In this document: positions 45,061 through 54,810 of the stretch, one piece after another
How the letters are laid out: each line of letters opens with the position of its first letter
How positions within the stretch are numbered: the stretch's first letter is position 1
DNA from: Nostoc spongiaeforme FACHB-130
Lineage (GTDB): Bacteria; Cyanobacteriota; Cyanobacteriia; Cyanobacteriales; Nostocaceae
Reading direction: 5' to 3'
Assembly (NCBI RefSeq): GCF_014698475.1
Contig: NZ_JACJTB010000024.1
Span: forward strand, 1 to 64,000
DNA: 64,000 nt
Notes under the pieces: generated by a model
Told to the model about the DNA's origin: nothing
Database searches by the model: none
Seen by the model: the letters and a program-made list of their open reading frames with translations, nothing else
Program-made: the position numbers and the translations under genes

Positions 45061-45906
45061 ATGCGCCGAGATTCAATATTTTACAAACTATTTCAACAAT
45101 CTCCTACACTCTTATTTCAATTATTAGCAACACCACCCAGCAATGCAGAAGCATACAGATTTGATTCAGTAGCCGTCAAAGAACCGAAATTTGAAATCGA
45201 TGGTGTGTTTCTCCCGCCAGAAAATCAAGGTGCAGGCGTGGTTTACTTCTGTGAGGTACAATTCCAAACAGATGAACAGCTTTACGAAAGAGTATTTGCT
45301 GAATCTGCACTTTATTTTTACCGCAACCGTTTCAGATTCAACGATTGGCAAGCAGTTATCATTTATCCATCACGCAATACTGAACAAGCCGACATTCATC
45401 CACATCGCTCATTTCTCAATGGTGGACAAGTGCATCGGGTGTATCTGAACGAATTAGGCAATATTCGCTCTTTACCAATATGGGTGGCGTTGATGGTGCT
45501 GACAACTCTAGAGGAAAATCAAGCACCAGAAGAAGCGAGATATTTGTTAACCAGAACTCGCCAAGAAGTCACAGAGACAGGCAGTCGCGCCATAATAGAG
45601 ATGATTCTCACGATTATGGTGTACAAGTTTGAACAGTTAACTAGAACAGAGGTTGAGTCAATGCTGGGAATTACACTCAAAGAAACGAGAGTTTACCGAG
45701 AAATTAAAGAAGAAGGGATAGAACAAGGGCGTGAAGCAGCAACAGTTAATCTGATTACCCGACAGCTAACTAAGCGGTTTGGCAAACTGTCTGAGGAAAT
45801 TCGCTCTAAAATTGCTGGTTTGCCTTTGCCTGTTCTGGAAGAGTTGAGCGAAGCATTGTTAGATTTTACTAGTTTGGCTGATTTACAGGCTTGGTTAGAT
45901 AAGTGA
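45061..45906 (+). CDS. Rpn family PD-(D/E)XK nuclease / DUF2887-like
   Basis: A 281-aa protein starting MRRDSIFYKLFQQSPTLLFQ. The core has the PD-(D/E)XK pattern: KFEIDGVFLPPE (Asp), VVYFCEVQFQTDE (E-x-Q) and RFNDWQAVIIYPSR. The C-terminus is a helical EQGREAATVNLITRQLTKRF tail usual in the Rpn/DUF4351 group. These proteins promote RecA-independent recombination in E. coli and are abundant in cyanobacteria. The upstream 178 bp to 44883 is AT-rich with no gene. Confidence 0.88.
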   Translation: MRRDSIFYKLFQQSPTLLFQLLATPPSNAEAYRFDSVAVKEPKFEIDGVFLPPENQGAGVVYFCEVQFQTDEQLYERVFAESALYFYRNRFRFNDWQAVIIYPSRNTEQADIHPHRSFLNGGQVHRVYLNELGNIRSLPIWVALMVLTTLEENQAPEEARYLLTRTRQEVTETGSRAIIEMILTIMVYKFEQLTRTEVESMLGITLKETRVYREIKEEGIEQGREAATVNLITRQLTKRFGKLSEEIRSKIAGLPLPVLEELSEALLDFTSLADLQAWLDK

Positions 45907-46145
45907 TAATTTGGACTTGCTAAACTGGATTGTTTTATGCCTTAGTCTCGACTCCGTAAATAATTACGCCTAAAAAATCCTAGCCAAATTATGACAAAAC
46001 CTTTTGTCCGAAGGGTCTTACAGAAGAGATTAAAAGTATCTAGAGGAGCGGAGGGGCAATTTTTAGCGATCGCTCTTCACGCCCTCCAATTCTAAATCCG
46101 AACTAAACAACCCAAAAATTCTAGTCGTACAATAAACTAAATAAA

Positions 46146-47470
<1,325 letters not shown>

Positions 47471-47505
47471 ACTCAGTGTTAAAGTTTAAGCGATAGGATA
47501 TGTTG

Positions 47506-47533
47506 ACGGGATAGGTTAGCCTATCCCGTTTTG
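47506..47533 (+). terminator. Intrinsic terminator of the SAH hydrolase gene
   Basis: Arms acgggatagg (47506-47515) and cctatcccgt (47520-47529) form a perfect 10-bp stem with a 4-nt loop, then tttgg. It lies 36 bp after the stop codon. The short T-tract makes it slightly weaker than the stem suggests. Confidence 0.75.
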
Positions 47534-47699
47534 GTAATATCAAATTTCAACACTAGTAGATTGGGTGCAAGCGCACAAGATATATTGCGCCGTAACCCAA
47601 AACAAAATCATGATATTTTGAGGCAATATTTTAATAGGTAAAATAATTGCAGTGTCAATTTTACCCTTGGAATTGAGATACTTTTGTAGTTGAAAGTTT

Positions 47700-47732
47700 G
47701 TTGGGTTTCACTTCGTTCCACCCAACCTACGC
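47700..47732. repeat. gttgggt...acccaac interspersed palindrome
   Basis: Arms gttgggt (47700-47706) and acccaac (47720-47726) flank ttcacttcgttcc, followed by ctacgc. The same motif, longer and nested, occurs at 56944-57019. It is an interspersed Nostocales repeat that lies just upstream of the HEAT protein start and could affect its 5' leader. Confidence 0.6.
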
Positions 47733-47767
47733 AAGAGGCGATCGCACTAATATCAATAGGCTGTAAA

Positions 47768-48274
47768 ATGCTAAGTAGGACGATTGAGAAATATCTAAAA
47801 TTATTCAAAGATTCTCCTAATTACAGAGAAACTGACAGAATTGCTGATGAAATGAAACAAGAATTTAAGGCATCACCTCCTTCAGTTAGCGAAGTAATTC
47901 AGGAGTTGGAAAAATATGCTTCAAATCCAGATTATCCTGGGGCTTGGTTTATCATGATGGCAGCATGGAGTAACCTATCAAAGGATTACACACCTATACT
48001 TTGTCAAATCCTCAATGATGAGAGTAATAATGGTCTTCACGAATCAGTTATTGAACTTTTGGATGTATTGCGCGATGAAAGAGCAATTCCGGCATTATCC
48101 AAAGCATTGACATACCGATGGTCTTATGATGAATGGTTCAATGTGCCAAGAAAGTCTCTCCTAGCATTAGCAGAAATTGGAACTCCTGAAGCGAAGATAA
48201 TTATAGAGTCGGCGGCTCAATCTCCTGAAGAGTTAATTAGCGAAGATGCAAATCTGATATTAGACAATTGGTAA
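47768..48274 (+). CDS. HEAT-repeat-like protein
   Basis: A 168-aa helical protein. I use the ATG at 47768, since the 26 codons upstream are only the read-through of the palindromic repeat. Two-helix repeats are visible (YTPILCQILNDESNNGLHES, VIELLDVLRDERAIPALSKA, KSLLALAEIGTPEAKIIIES), as in PBS-lyase/HEAT proteins. Such domains bind other proteins or, in phycobilin lyases, chromophores; no lyase signature is seen. Function unknown. Confidence 0.7.
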   Translation: MLSRTIEKYLKLFKDSPNYRETDRIADEMKQEFKASPPSVSEVIQELEKYASNPDYPGAWFIMMAAWSNLSKDYTPILCQILNDESNNGLHESVIELLDVLRDERAIPALSKALTYRWSYDEWFNVPRKSLLALAEIGTPEAKIIIESAAQSPEELISEDANLILDNW

Positions 48275-48403
48275 ATTGATTAATCAACCGAGTATTGGCA
48301 ATGGTAAAACTGTAACCACAATGCTCAACCCTCACCAAATTAAAAGTGACAGATAATCAGAGTGCAGTTACAACTGACACTATACAAATACAACCTTAGA
48401 AAA

Positions 48404-48871
48404 ATGAGTGAAAGTACATCTTTAACACAGCAGTGGTTAGCTGAAATTCAAGCACTCAAACGCCAACTGGCAGAACAAAGACTTGATTTAGAAGCGGCTT
48501 GGGAAAGTGCCGAAAAATGGCGCAAACTCTACAATACAGAAGCAGAACAACGCCGGACAGACGCACATTTATTCCAACAAACGATCGCATCTCTCAAAGC
48601 CAATATTCACAAACTCCAAGGTATCGAAGCTGCAACACTGGCTGACGGTAAAGCAGTTGAAGCTATTCAAGCTGAAATTACTCAAATCCAAACTGTGGAA
48701 GAATTGCAGACAAAATTGATTGCAGCGATTAAAGAGCGCGATCGCTTGTTGCAAGCTTTGAAAACTGAACAAGAAAGTCACGCTCAAACACGTAAAAGTC
48801 TCACCACAGCCTTGGGTGATGCTATTGATAGCTTGGCACGAGAACGCAGCGCCGCAGAACAAGAGAGATGA
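48404..48871 (+). CDS. Conserved coiled-coil protein
   Basis: A 155-aa protein from the ATG at 48404 (MSESTSLTQQWLAEIQALKR). It is almost entirely alpha-helical with heptads and many Gln/Glu/Lys residues (LAEQRLDLEAAWESAEKWRK; IQTVEELQTKLIAAIKERDR). I recognise no domain. It has the composition and codon use of its neighbours, so it looks like a real gene. A structural or scaffold role is possible. It starts 129 bp after the HEAT gene. Confidence 0.65.
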   Translation: MSESTSLTQQWLAEIQALKRQLAEQRLDLEAAWESAEKWRKLYNTEAEQRRTDAHLFQQTIASLKANIHKLQGIEAATLADGKAVEAIQAEITQIQTVEELQTKLIAAIKERDRLLQALKTEQESHAQTRKSLTTALGDAIDSLARERSAAEQER

Positions 48872-49128
48872 AGAGCCAGGAAAAATTAAATTATTAGCCC
48901 CTGGTTGATGCGATCGCCTCCTTGACCCCAATAGTTGAAAAAAATTACCAATAAGTATAAAGTAAGTTTTGGAAACTCATTGCTCACATTGAGCTATAAA
49001 GCCGTGCATCTAAGAATATGCGGCTCAATATTTACTAAATATTCTTAATTAAGATGTTGTAATTGCCCGTGTCAAATAAAACACAAATAGTTTACCTAAA
49101 TGACGAGATTTTCCATTAATCCAAGAGC

Positions 49129-50160
49129 ATGACAAAAGCAACCACAGCATCACCAATAAACTGGCATAAACCCAAAATATCGCCATTCTTGGGGCTGATT
49201 TTGGGCATACTGATTCTGCTGATTTGCTTGGTATTTAGTGTTACTTTGGGTGCGGCAGAAATACCAATGAATAAGATTTTGGGATCCTTCGTCATCTTTG
49301 ATGGGTCTTATGAACATCTGGTCATTCAGACAGTGAGATTACCGCGATCGCTCATTGCCTTGCTGGTAGGATCAGCCTTGGCAGTTGCGGGCGCACTAAT
49401 GCAAGGTTTGACACGCAACCCCTTGGCAGATCCCGGAATTTTGGGTATTGAGTCAGGAGCCGCATTAGCTGTAGTCACCACAACCTTTGTCTTTGGTAGC
49501 TCTTCCTTAAATGTTTTAACGCTCGTGGCCTTTTTAGGTGCAGGTGTGACAGCAATGTTAGTCTACCTGATTGGTTCCTTGGGCAAAGGCGGAGCCACCC
49601 CACTGAATCTCACCATTGCAGGTGCAGCAATTACCGCCCTGATTTCCTCTGTGATGACGGCGATGCTCATAGTTAGCCAAAAAACCTTAGAAGAAATTCG
49701 ATTTTGGTTAGCTGGTTCATTAGCTGGCCGCGATATCAATATATTATTGTCAGCATTACCTTTTGTCGTGATTGGCTTAGTAGTAGCATTTGCCCTGGGT
49801 AGACAAATTACCACCATGAGTCTAGGTGAAGATGTGGCTAAAGGCTTGGGTCAACAGACGGGTTGGGTAAAAATTACGACTGCCATCAGCGTAGTCTTAC
49901 TGGCGGGAAGTTCTGTATCTTTAGCTGGGCCAGTTGGCTTTATTGGCTTAATTGTTCCCCATATTGTGCGGTTTTTTATCAAAGCTGATTACCGTTGGAT
50001 TTTGCCTTATTCCGCAGTCCTGGGTGCAACTTTACTGTTAATTGCAGATATCGCGGCGCGTGTCTTACTCAAACCCCAAGAAATACCCGTAGGAGTCATG
50101 ACAGCCTTGGTTGGCGCACCCTTTTTTGTCTACTTGGCTAAATCGAAGGTAAGAAAATGA
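49129..50160 (+). CDS. Iron-siderophore ABC transporter permease (FecCD family), first subunit
   Basis: A 343-aa membrane protein with about 9-10 helices and FecCD/BtuC signatures: VRLPRSLIALLVGSALAVAG, ALMQGLTRNPLADPGILGIE, SGAALAV, and LAGPVGFIGLIVPHIVRFFI. It would form a heterodimeric channel with the product of the next gene, with which it overlaps by 4 bp (ATGA). The 257 bp upstream (48872-49128) holds no gene. Substrate is inferred to be a ferric siderophore; no binding-protein gene is in this operon. Confidence 0.92.
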   Translation: MTKATTASPINWHKPKISPFLGLILGILILLICLVFSVTLGAAEIPMNKILGSFVIFDGSYEHLVIQTVRLPRSLIALLVGSALAVAGALMQGLTRNPLADPGILGIESGAALAVVTTTFVFGSSSLNVLTLVAFLGAGVTAMLVYLIGSLGKGGATPLNLTIAGAAITALISSVMTAMLIVSQKTLEEIRFWLAGSLAGRDINILLSALPFVVIGLVVAFALGRQITTMSLGEDVAKGLGQQTGWVKITTAISVVLLAGSSVSLAGPVGFIGLIVPHIVRFFIKADYRWILPYSAVLGATLLLIADIAARVLLKPQEIPVGVMTALVGAPFFVYLAKSKVRK

Positions 50161-51197
50161 AATTGGATTGGCTTGTATTTCGTTCTGAAACGATATCTTT
50201 GCGGATTGACCGCCGTGTACCACCAATGCTGTTATGTTTGGCAGTGGCTATTGTGGTGGCGATGGTGATGAATTTAGGACAGGGTGAATATCCGATTTCT
50301 CCCTTAGATATCGTCAAAACTGTATTGGGTATAGATACAGGCAACCCAGATCATGCTTTTGTGATTGATAATCTGCGTCTACCCCGTACCTTAGTAGCTG
50401 TCATGGTGGGAATGGCACTGGGGGTTGCTGGGACTATCTTTCAAGGCATCACACGCAACCCATTAGCTGACCCCAGTATTATTGGGATTAATGCAGGCGC
50501 AAGTTTAGCAGCCGTTTCTGTAATTGTACTATTGCCAACAGCACCCATTTACGCTTTGCCTTTATCAGCCTTTGGCGGTGCTTTATTAATGGCTGGGTTA
50601 ATTTACTCCTTAGCTTGGAACAATGGTAGTTCCCCCGTTTTATTTATTTTAATGGGCGTGGGTTTGTCTGCGATCGCCAGTGCTTTCACCAGTTTGATGA
50701 TTACCTTTGGCAATATTTATAGCGTCAGTGATGCCTTAGTGTGGTTAGCGGGCAGTGTTTACGGACGCACCTGGGAACAAGTCTTTTCCTTCTTACCTTG
50801 GTTAATCGTTTTTGTGCCGATGGCATTGATATTAGCCAGACAGTTGAACGCCTTAAATTTGGGGGATGATGTCGCCAAAGGTTTAGGAACTCGCGTGGAA
50901 TGGCAACGGGGTTTACTGGTGCTAGTCGGTGTCGCCTTAGCTGGTGCAGCAGTCACCACAGCAGGAATGATTGGTTTTGTAGGATTAATTGCACCCCATA
51001 TCGGCAGACAGTTAGTAGGTACAAATCATCAAGGCTTGATTCCTATCTCGACATTGTTGGGAGGAATGTTAGTTGTAATAGCAGACTTTCTAGGAAGAAC
51101 TATGTTTGCACCTATTGAAATTCCTTGTGGCATTGTGACGGCTGCCGTCGGTGCGCCTTATTTCCTCTATTTGTTAATTCGTAATCGGAAGAAATAG
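50157..51197 (+). CDS. Iron-siderophore ABC transporter permease (FecCD family), second subunit
   Basis: A 346-aa paralogue of the preceding permease, with NLRLPRTLVAVMVGMALGVA, GTIFQGITRNPLADPSIIGI, NAGASLAA, and TTAGMIGFVGLIAPHIGRQL. ATGA overlap with the upstream gene implies coupled translation. Two distinct permease subunits are the arrangement of FecCD, FepDG and similar systems. Confidence 0.92.
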   Translation: MKLDWLVFRSETISLRIDRRVPPMLLCLAVAIVVAMVMNLGQGEYPISPLDIVKTVLGIDTGNPDHAFVIDNLRLPRTLVAVMVGMALGVAGTIFQGITRNPLADPSIIGINAGASLAAVSVIVLLPTAPIYALPLSAFGGALLMAGLIYSLAWNNGSSPVLFILMGVGLSAIASAFTSLMITFGNIYSVSDALVWLAGSVYGRTWEQVFSFLPWLIVFVPMALILARQLNALNLGDDVAKGLGTRVEWQRGLLVLVGVALAGAAVTTAGMIGFVGLIAPHIGRQLVGTNHQGLIPISTLLGGMLVVIADFLGRTMFAPIEIPCGIVTAAVGAPYFLYLLIRNRKK

Positions 51198-51212
51198 TTT
51201 TGTGAACTGGTA

Positions 51213-51350
51213 TAACAAGGCAAAAGGCAAAAGTAAAAAGGCAAAAATAAAAAGAAAGAATTAGTGATATTACAAGCCTTTTAGCAATTCCAGATATTCA
51301 CTGAGTATAGTCGAAGTATGGTCTGTTTATTTACGCCAATTTGTACTAGG
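51213..51350. repeat. MITE-like repeat, family tagtacaa, copy 1
   Basis: The segment starts with ataacaaggcaaaaggcaaa, contains tacaagccttttagcaattcc and ends with tggtctgtttatttacgcca then tttgtactag. A copy in the same orientation lies at 59926-60042. Both end in (t)tgtactag, the inverse of tagtacaa at the start of copy 2, so the family has short inverted termini. It sits between permease 2 and the ATPase gene. Confidence 0.6.
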
Positions 51351-51376
51351 TAAAAATCTGATTTTAATAATTTAAG

Positions 51377-52180
51377 ATGGTAAAAAATATGAAAGGCTTA
51401 TCAACGAAAAGTTTATCTTTAGCTTATGATGGTGCGCCAATTATTCGTGACTTGAATTTGGTAATTCCTGGCGGCAAAATTAGTGCTTTAGTAGGCGCAA
51501 ATGGTTGTGGTAAATCCACTTTATTAAGAGGTTTAGCCAGACTTCTAAAACCTTATGGTGGTACAGTTTATCTTGATGGTCAATCTATTTTTAATCTTTC
51601 TACCAAAGAAGTAGCCCAACAATTGGGAATCTTGCCGCAAAATCCCCTAGCACCAGAAGGGCTAACCGTCAAAGACTTAGTAGGACAAGGACGTTACCCT
51701 TATCAAAACTGGCTACAACAATGGTCAGAAAAAGATGAAAAAATTGTCCAACAAGCACTCGAAATTACCAATTTATTAGATTTAGCAAACAGAGCCTTAG
51801 ACACTTTATCTGGCGGACAAAGACAACGTGCTTGGATTGCAATGGCATTGGCACAAGATACAGATATTTTATTACTAGATGAACCGACCACTTTTTTAGA
51901 TTTAGCACATCAAATAGAAGTCTTAGATTTGTTATATGAATTAAACCAGCATCAAGGAAGAACTGTTGTAATGGTGCTGCATGATTTAAATCAAGCTTGT
52001 CGTTATGCAGATTATTTAGTGGCTGTCAAGCAAGGAAGAATTTTTACGGCTGGAGAACCACAAAATGTTATGACAGAGGATATGGTACAAGAAGTATTTG
52101 GCTTAGAATGTCGGATTGTGCCTGATCCAATTGTTGGAACACCAATGTGTGTTCCGATCGGGCGTAAGGGAGTCAAATAA
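51377..52180 (+). CDS. Iron-siderophore ABC transporter ATP-binding protein (FecE-like)
   Basis: A 267-aa ATPase; the start may also be the second ATG at 51389. Walker [15 protein letters not shown] (about residue 40), signature [20 protein letters not shown], Walker [17 protein letters not shown] and the H-loop [10 protein letters not shown]. The length and C-terminal extension ([20 protein letters not shown]) fit FecE/FepC-type subunits. It completes the importer begun by the two permeases, from which it is separated by a MITE-like repeat. Its last 13-16 bp overlap a kinase pseudogene on the other strand. Confidence 0.93.
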   Translation: MVKNMKGLSTKSLSLAYDGAPIIRDLNLVIPGGKISALVGANGCGKSTLLRGLARLLKPYGGTVYLDGQSIFNLSTKEVAQQLGILPQNPLAPEGLTVKDLVGQGRYPYQNWLQQWSEKDEKIVQQALEITNLLDLANRALDTLSGGQRQRAWIAMALAQDTDILLLDEPTTFLDLAHQIEVLDLLYELNQHQGRTVVMVLHDLNQACRYADYLVAVKQGRIFTAGEPQNVMTEDMVQEVFGLECRIVPDPIVGTPMCVPIGRKGVK

Positions 52181-52504
52181 ACGTTTGAGTAAATTCTCTG
52201 GAATACCTGGCATATTATCAATAAACCGAATGACAATATGTTGTGTATCTGATACAGAAATCTGAATGCAGATATTACTAGATTTTGATTGAATTTGTTC
52301 GAGAGAACATTTTTGATCTCGTTCTTCTAAAGCATCTAAAGCGTTGACCAAAATGTTCATAAAAACCTGATTCAACTTTCTTGGATAGCATTCTACTAAA
52401 GGTAAGTTGCAACATTCTTTGATAACTGTAATTGCGGGACGATTATGTTGTATCTTGTGAGGCTTGATCTGCAACCAATTGCATACTGATTGTGAGTATA
52501 GCAA
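52168..52504 (-). pseudogene. Histidine kinase fragment (ATPase domain), degraded
   Basis: The minus strand reads PAITVIKECCNLPLVECYPR, KLNQVFMNILVNALDALEER, then [20 protein letters not shown] and FD, which is the N-box to F-box part of a kinase similar to the one at 2093. The G1 Gly is replaced by Met (DNMPG). After FD the homology ends exactly where the FecE gene ends, and upstream a frameshift near 52440-52500 separates it from IL-T-I-S-M-Q remnants in another frame. The H-box half is missing. It cannot encode a kinase. Confidence 0.75.
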
Positions 52505-52673
52505 GAGTGCGATCGCTGATTTTTAGATGAGCTTTTCTTAACTGCTGAAATTCGCTATTCACAATCATTACAGCGAAGTTTGACAGCCTGTCTTTTGACG
52601 AGGGGAATTTCATCAATTGACAATTATGAATGATATCGTCCGAAATGTACGTTGGTTTCAGAGAGAACACTCC

Positions 52674-53012
52674 ATGAAAAAAGTTATTTCCGTTTTGCTG
52701 TTAGGCATTGCTATCTTCACTTTTGCCTTCAGCACCCCCGCTTTAGCCGCCGACACCAGCAACGGAGCTAAAGTATTTAGTGCTAATTGCGCTTCTTGTC
52801 ATGCAGGCGGTAAAAATTTAGTTCAAGCTAACAAGACCTTGAAAAAAGACGCTTTAGATAAGTACGGTATGAACTCAGCAGAGGCCATTATTGCTCAAGT
52901 AACAAATGGTAAAAATGCCATGCCTGCTTTTAAAGGTCGTCTAAAATCCAATCAAATTGAAGATGTAGCTGCTTACGTATTAGACGAAGCAAATAACAAA
53001 GACTGGAAATAG
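52674..53012 (+). CDS. petJ: Cytochrome c6
   Basis: A 112-aa precursor from the ATG at 52674; upstream codons ([19 protein letters not shown]) are non-homologous read-through. Signal peptide [20 protein letters not shown] then TPALA with cleavage before ADTSNG. Haem-binding CASCH ([16 protein letters not shown]) and axial Met in [17 protein letters not shown]. The mature protein carries electrons from cytochrome b6f to photosystem I (and to the terminal oxidase) in the thylakoid lumen and can replace plastocyanin when copper is low. No plastocyanin gene is in the window. Confidence 0.96.
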   Translation: MKKVISVLLLGIAIFTFAFSTPALAADTSNGAKVFSANCASCHAGGKNLVQANKTLKKDALDKYGMNSAEAIIAQVTNGKNAMPAFKGRLKSNQIEDVAAYVLDEANNKDWK

Positions 53013-53038
53013 AGTATAGACTGGTATAGTCTTACAAA

Positions 53039-53075
53039 CTGCGGGGCGAATTGTCCCGCAGATTATGTTGTTTTG
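53039..53075 (+). terminator. Intrinsic terminator after petJ
   Basis: Arms ctgcggg (53039-53045) and cccgcag (53055-53061) with a 9-nt loop, then attatgttgtttt. It begins 27 bp after the petJ stop and precedes the TPR gene. Confidence 0.65.
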
Positions 53076-53096
53076 CCGAAATTGTCGACGATAATT

Positions 53097-54011
53097 ATGA
53101 CTAATTTTTGGCGGTTTTTATTCAGTTTGCTAGTTGTGTTTTCTGTGACTTTTGCGAGTCAGCTTTTATTGCCGTCAACATCCTTGGCTCAACGTGTCTC
53201 TAACCAGTCTGTGGATTTAGGCGTTGTGCAGATGCAGCAAGGTAATTATGAACTAGCCATAGTTCACTTTAATCAAGCAATTGCCCAGAATGGAAAAAAT
53301 GCTGTGGCTTATAGTAATCGCTGTTTGGCTTATCTTCATTTACAAGATTACCATCAAGCGATCGCTGATTGTACACAAGCAATAAATTTTTCTCCAAATA
53401 ATGTGGAAGCTTATCTGAATCGAGGACTAGCCCATTACAGACAAGGTAATTATCTCAGTGCGATTGACGATGATAATTTAGCGATCGCCCACAAACCCCA
53501 AGATTTTCGCGCCTACTATAATCGTGGTGTAGCGCATAACGCTATTGGTGATCACACATCTGCAATCACGGATTTTAATTTGGCATTAACACAAATTCCA
53601 TTAGTAGCCAATATATTCTTTGCAGATATTTACAATGACAGAGGTTTAGCGCATTTTCAGTTGCATAACTTAGATGCAGCAATGCAAGACTTTCACTTAG
53701 CGATTCGCTTCAACGCTTATGATTACCGAGCTTATTTTAACCTTGGTTGTGTCTGTGGTCGTAACGGAGACAACACCGCCGCCGTCAATCATTTTTCAGA
53801 AGTGATTAGATTAGATCCGAGTAATGGTCAAGCTTATTTGAATCGCGCCATAGCTCAATATTATCTGGGGTACAATCAAAGAGCGATCGCAGATTTAAAT
53901 AAAGCATCTGAGTACTTTGAACAGCAAAACCAAAAAATTGCCTACGAGAGAACCAAAGATTTACTCCATCGTTTGCAGCAAGAAGTTCAACTTGCAATCC
54001 AAATAGGTTAA
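53097..54011 (+). CDS. Exported TPR-repeat protein
   Basis: A 304-aa protein with an N-terminal signal or anchor (FWRFLFSLLVVFSVTFASQL, LLPSTSLAQ) and about seven TPR units (e.g. GNYELAIVHFNQAIAQNGKN, NVEAYLNRGLAHYRQGNYLS, AYFNLGCVCGRNGDNTAAVN). The start is set at the ATG at 53097 since the frame begins at TTG upstream. TPR proteins scaffold protein complexes; partners unknown. It starts after the petJ terminator, so it has its own promoter. Confidence 0.85.
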   Translation: MTNFWRFLFSLLVVFSVTFASQLLLPSTSLAQRVSNQSVDLGVVQMQQGNYELAIVHFNQAIAQNGKNAVAYSNRCLAYLHLQDYHQAIADCTQAINFSPNNVEAYLNRGLAHYRQGNYLSAIDDDNLAIAHKPQDFRAYYNRGVAHNAIGDHTSAITDFNLALTQIPLVANIFFADIYNDRGLAHFQLHNLDAAMQDFHLAIRFNAYDYRAYFNLGCVCGRNGDNTAAVNHFSEVIRLDPSNGQAYLNRAIAQYYLGYNQRAIADLNKASEYFEQQNQKIAYERTKDLLHRLQQEVQLAIQIG

Positions 54012-54040
54012 TTCCACCTCATAAACAGGTAATTCATCAT

Positions 54041-54113
54041 TCTCAGTGCTGAGTGCTGAGTGCTGAGTGCTGAGTGCTGAGTGCTGAGTGCTGAGTGCTG
54101 AGTACTGAGTACT
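54041..54113. repeat. Heptanucleotide STRR array (gtgctga)n
   Basis: About eight perfect gtgctga units followed by gtactga and gtac. Immediately after, acttttttactcagcac could fold back on the last units. The same heptamer occurs in the opposite orientation inside the AAA+ gene at about 16061-16094. The rest of the gap 54012-54353 has no gene. Confidence 0.85.
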
Positions 54114-54353
54114 TTTTTACTCAGCACTTTGGCATTATGGTAAATACCCCGATTTCAGTTCTCTCAAGTCGGGAAACTCGCCTGGCGGTCTTTCAACTCA
54201 GCACTCTTCATTAAGCAATAGACAAAAACACTGCCATTATGTCCATTTATTATATTTAAAAATATTGAATTTATCTCATTGCTTTGCAAACATCAAAATT
54301 AGACAAAACCTAAATTCATCTGTCTAATATTTACAAATCAAGGAGCAAAGCTA

Positions 54354-54584
54354 ATGACAAATATCACAATTAATCAATTAAATATTCTTGGTTATGAATT
54401 GTTTAATGATTCTGAAAGCTTTCTTGACGGGCTAAATAGCCAAGAAATACTATCTCTTGAAGGTGGTTTTTATTCAACACCATCTGGATTAAGTGCAGGC
54501 TATGGTGGTTTTGGTAGCTACAGTGGCTTTGGTGGCTTTGGTAGTTATGGTGGCTATGGCTTTGGATATAATTCCTTCTGTTAG
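54354..54584 (+). CDS. Gly/Tyr/Phe-rich peptide with double-glycine-like leader
   Basis: A 76-aa precursor with an AAGGAGC site upstream of the ATG. The leader YELFNDSESFLDGLNSQEIL then SLEGG resembles the ELF...GG leaders of the peptides at 21.9-23.1 kb. The core is a low-complexity GGFGSYSGFGGFGSYGGYGF tract ending in a single Cys. It is separate from any exporter gene, so it may use the C39 exporter at 23181 or another one. Processing and function are unknown. Confidence 0.65.
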   Translation: MTNITINQLNILGYELFNDSESFLDGLNSQEILSLEGGFYSTPSGLSAGYGGFGSYSGFGGFGSYGGYGFGYNSFC

Positions 54585-54810
54585 GTGTTAATTCATGAGC
54601 AAGTTAATTAACTAAAAGAGTAATTATGATTACTCTTCTAGTTTTTTTCTTAGATTGAATCAATTTTTCAGACCAATAATATAGAATCCTAATATTTGCT
54701 TGATTCATGAATATTTGATGGGAAATATGACAAAATGTCTTTTGACAAGATTTTACAGTAACAGTAACAATACCTAGTAGTAATTATTGTTACTTGGTGT
54801 GAGACAAGAA

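Noticed and set aside
52443-52670. 75-codon minus-strand ORF upstream of petJ as a gene
   Set aside because: Its C-terminal half is a frameshifted piece of the kinase pseudogene and its N-terminal half has no identity; it overlaps the petJ leader.
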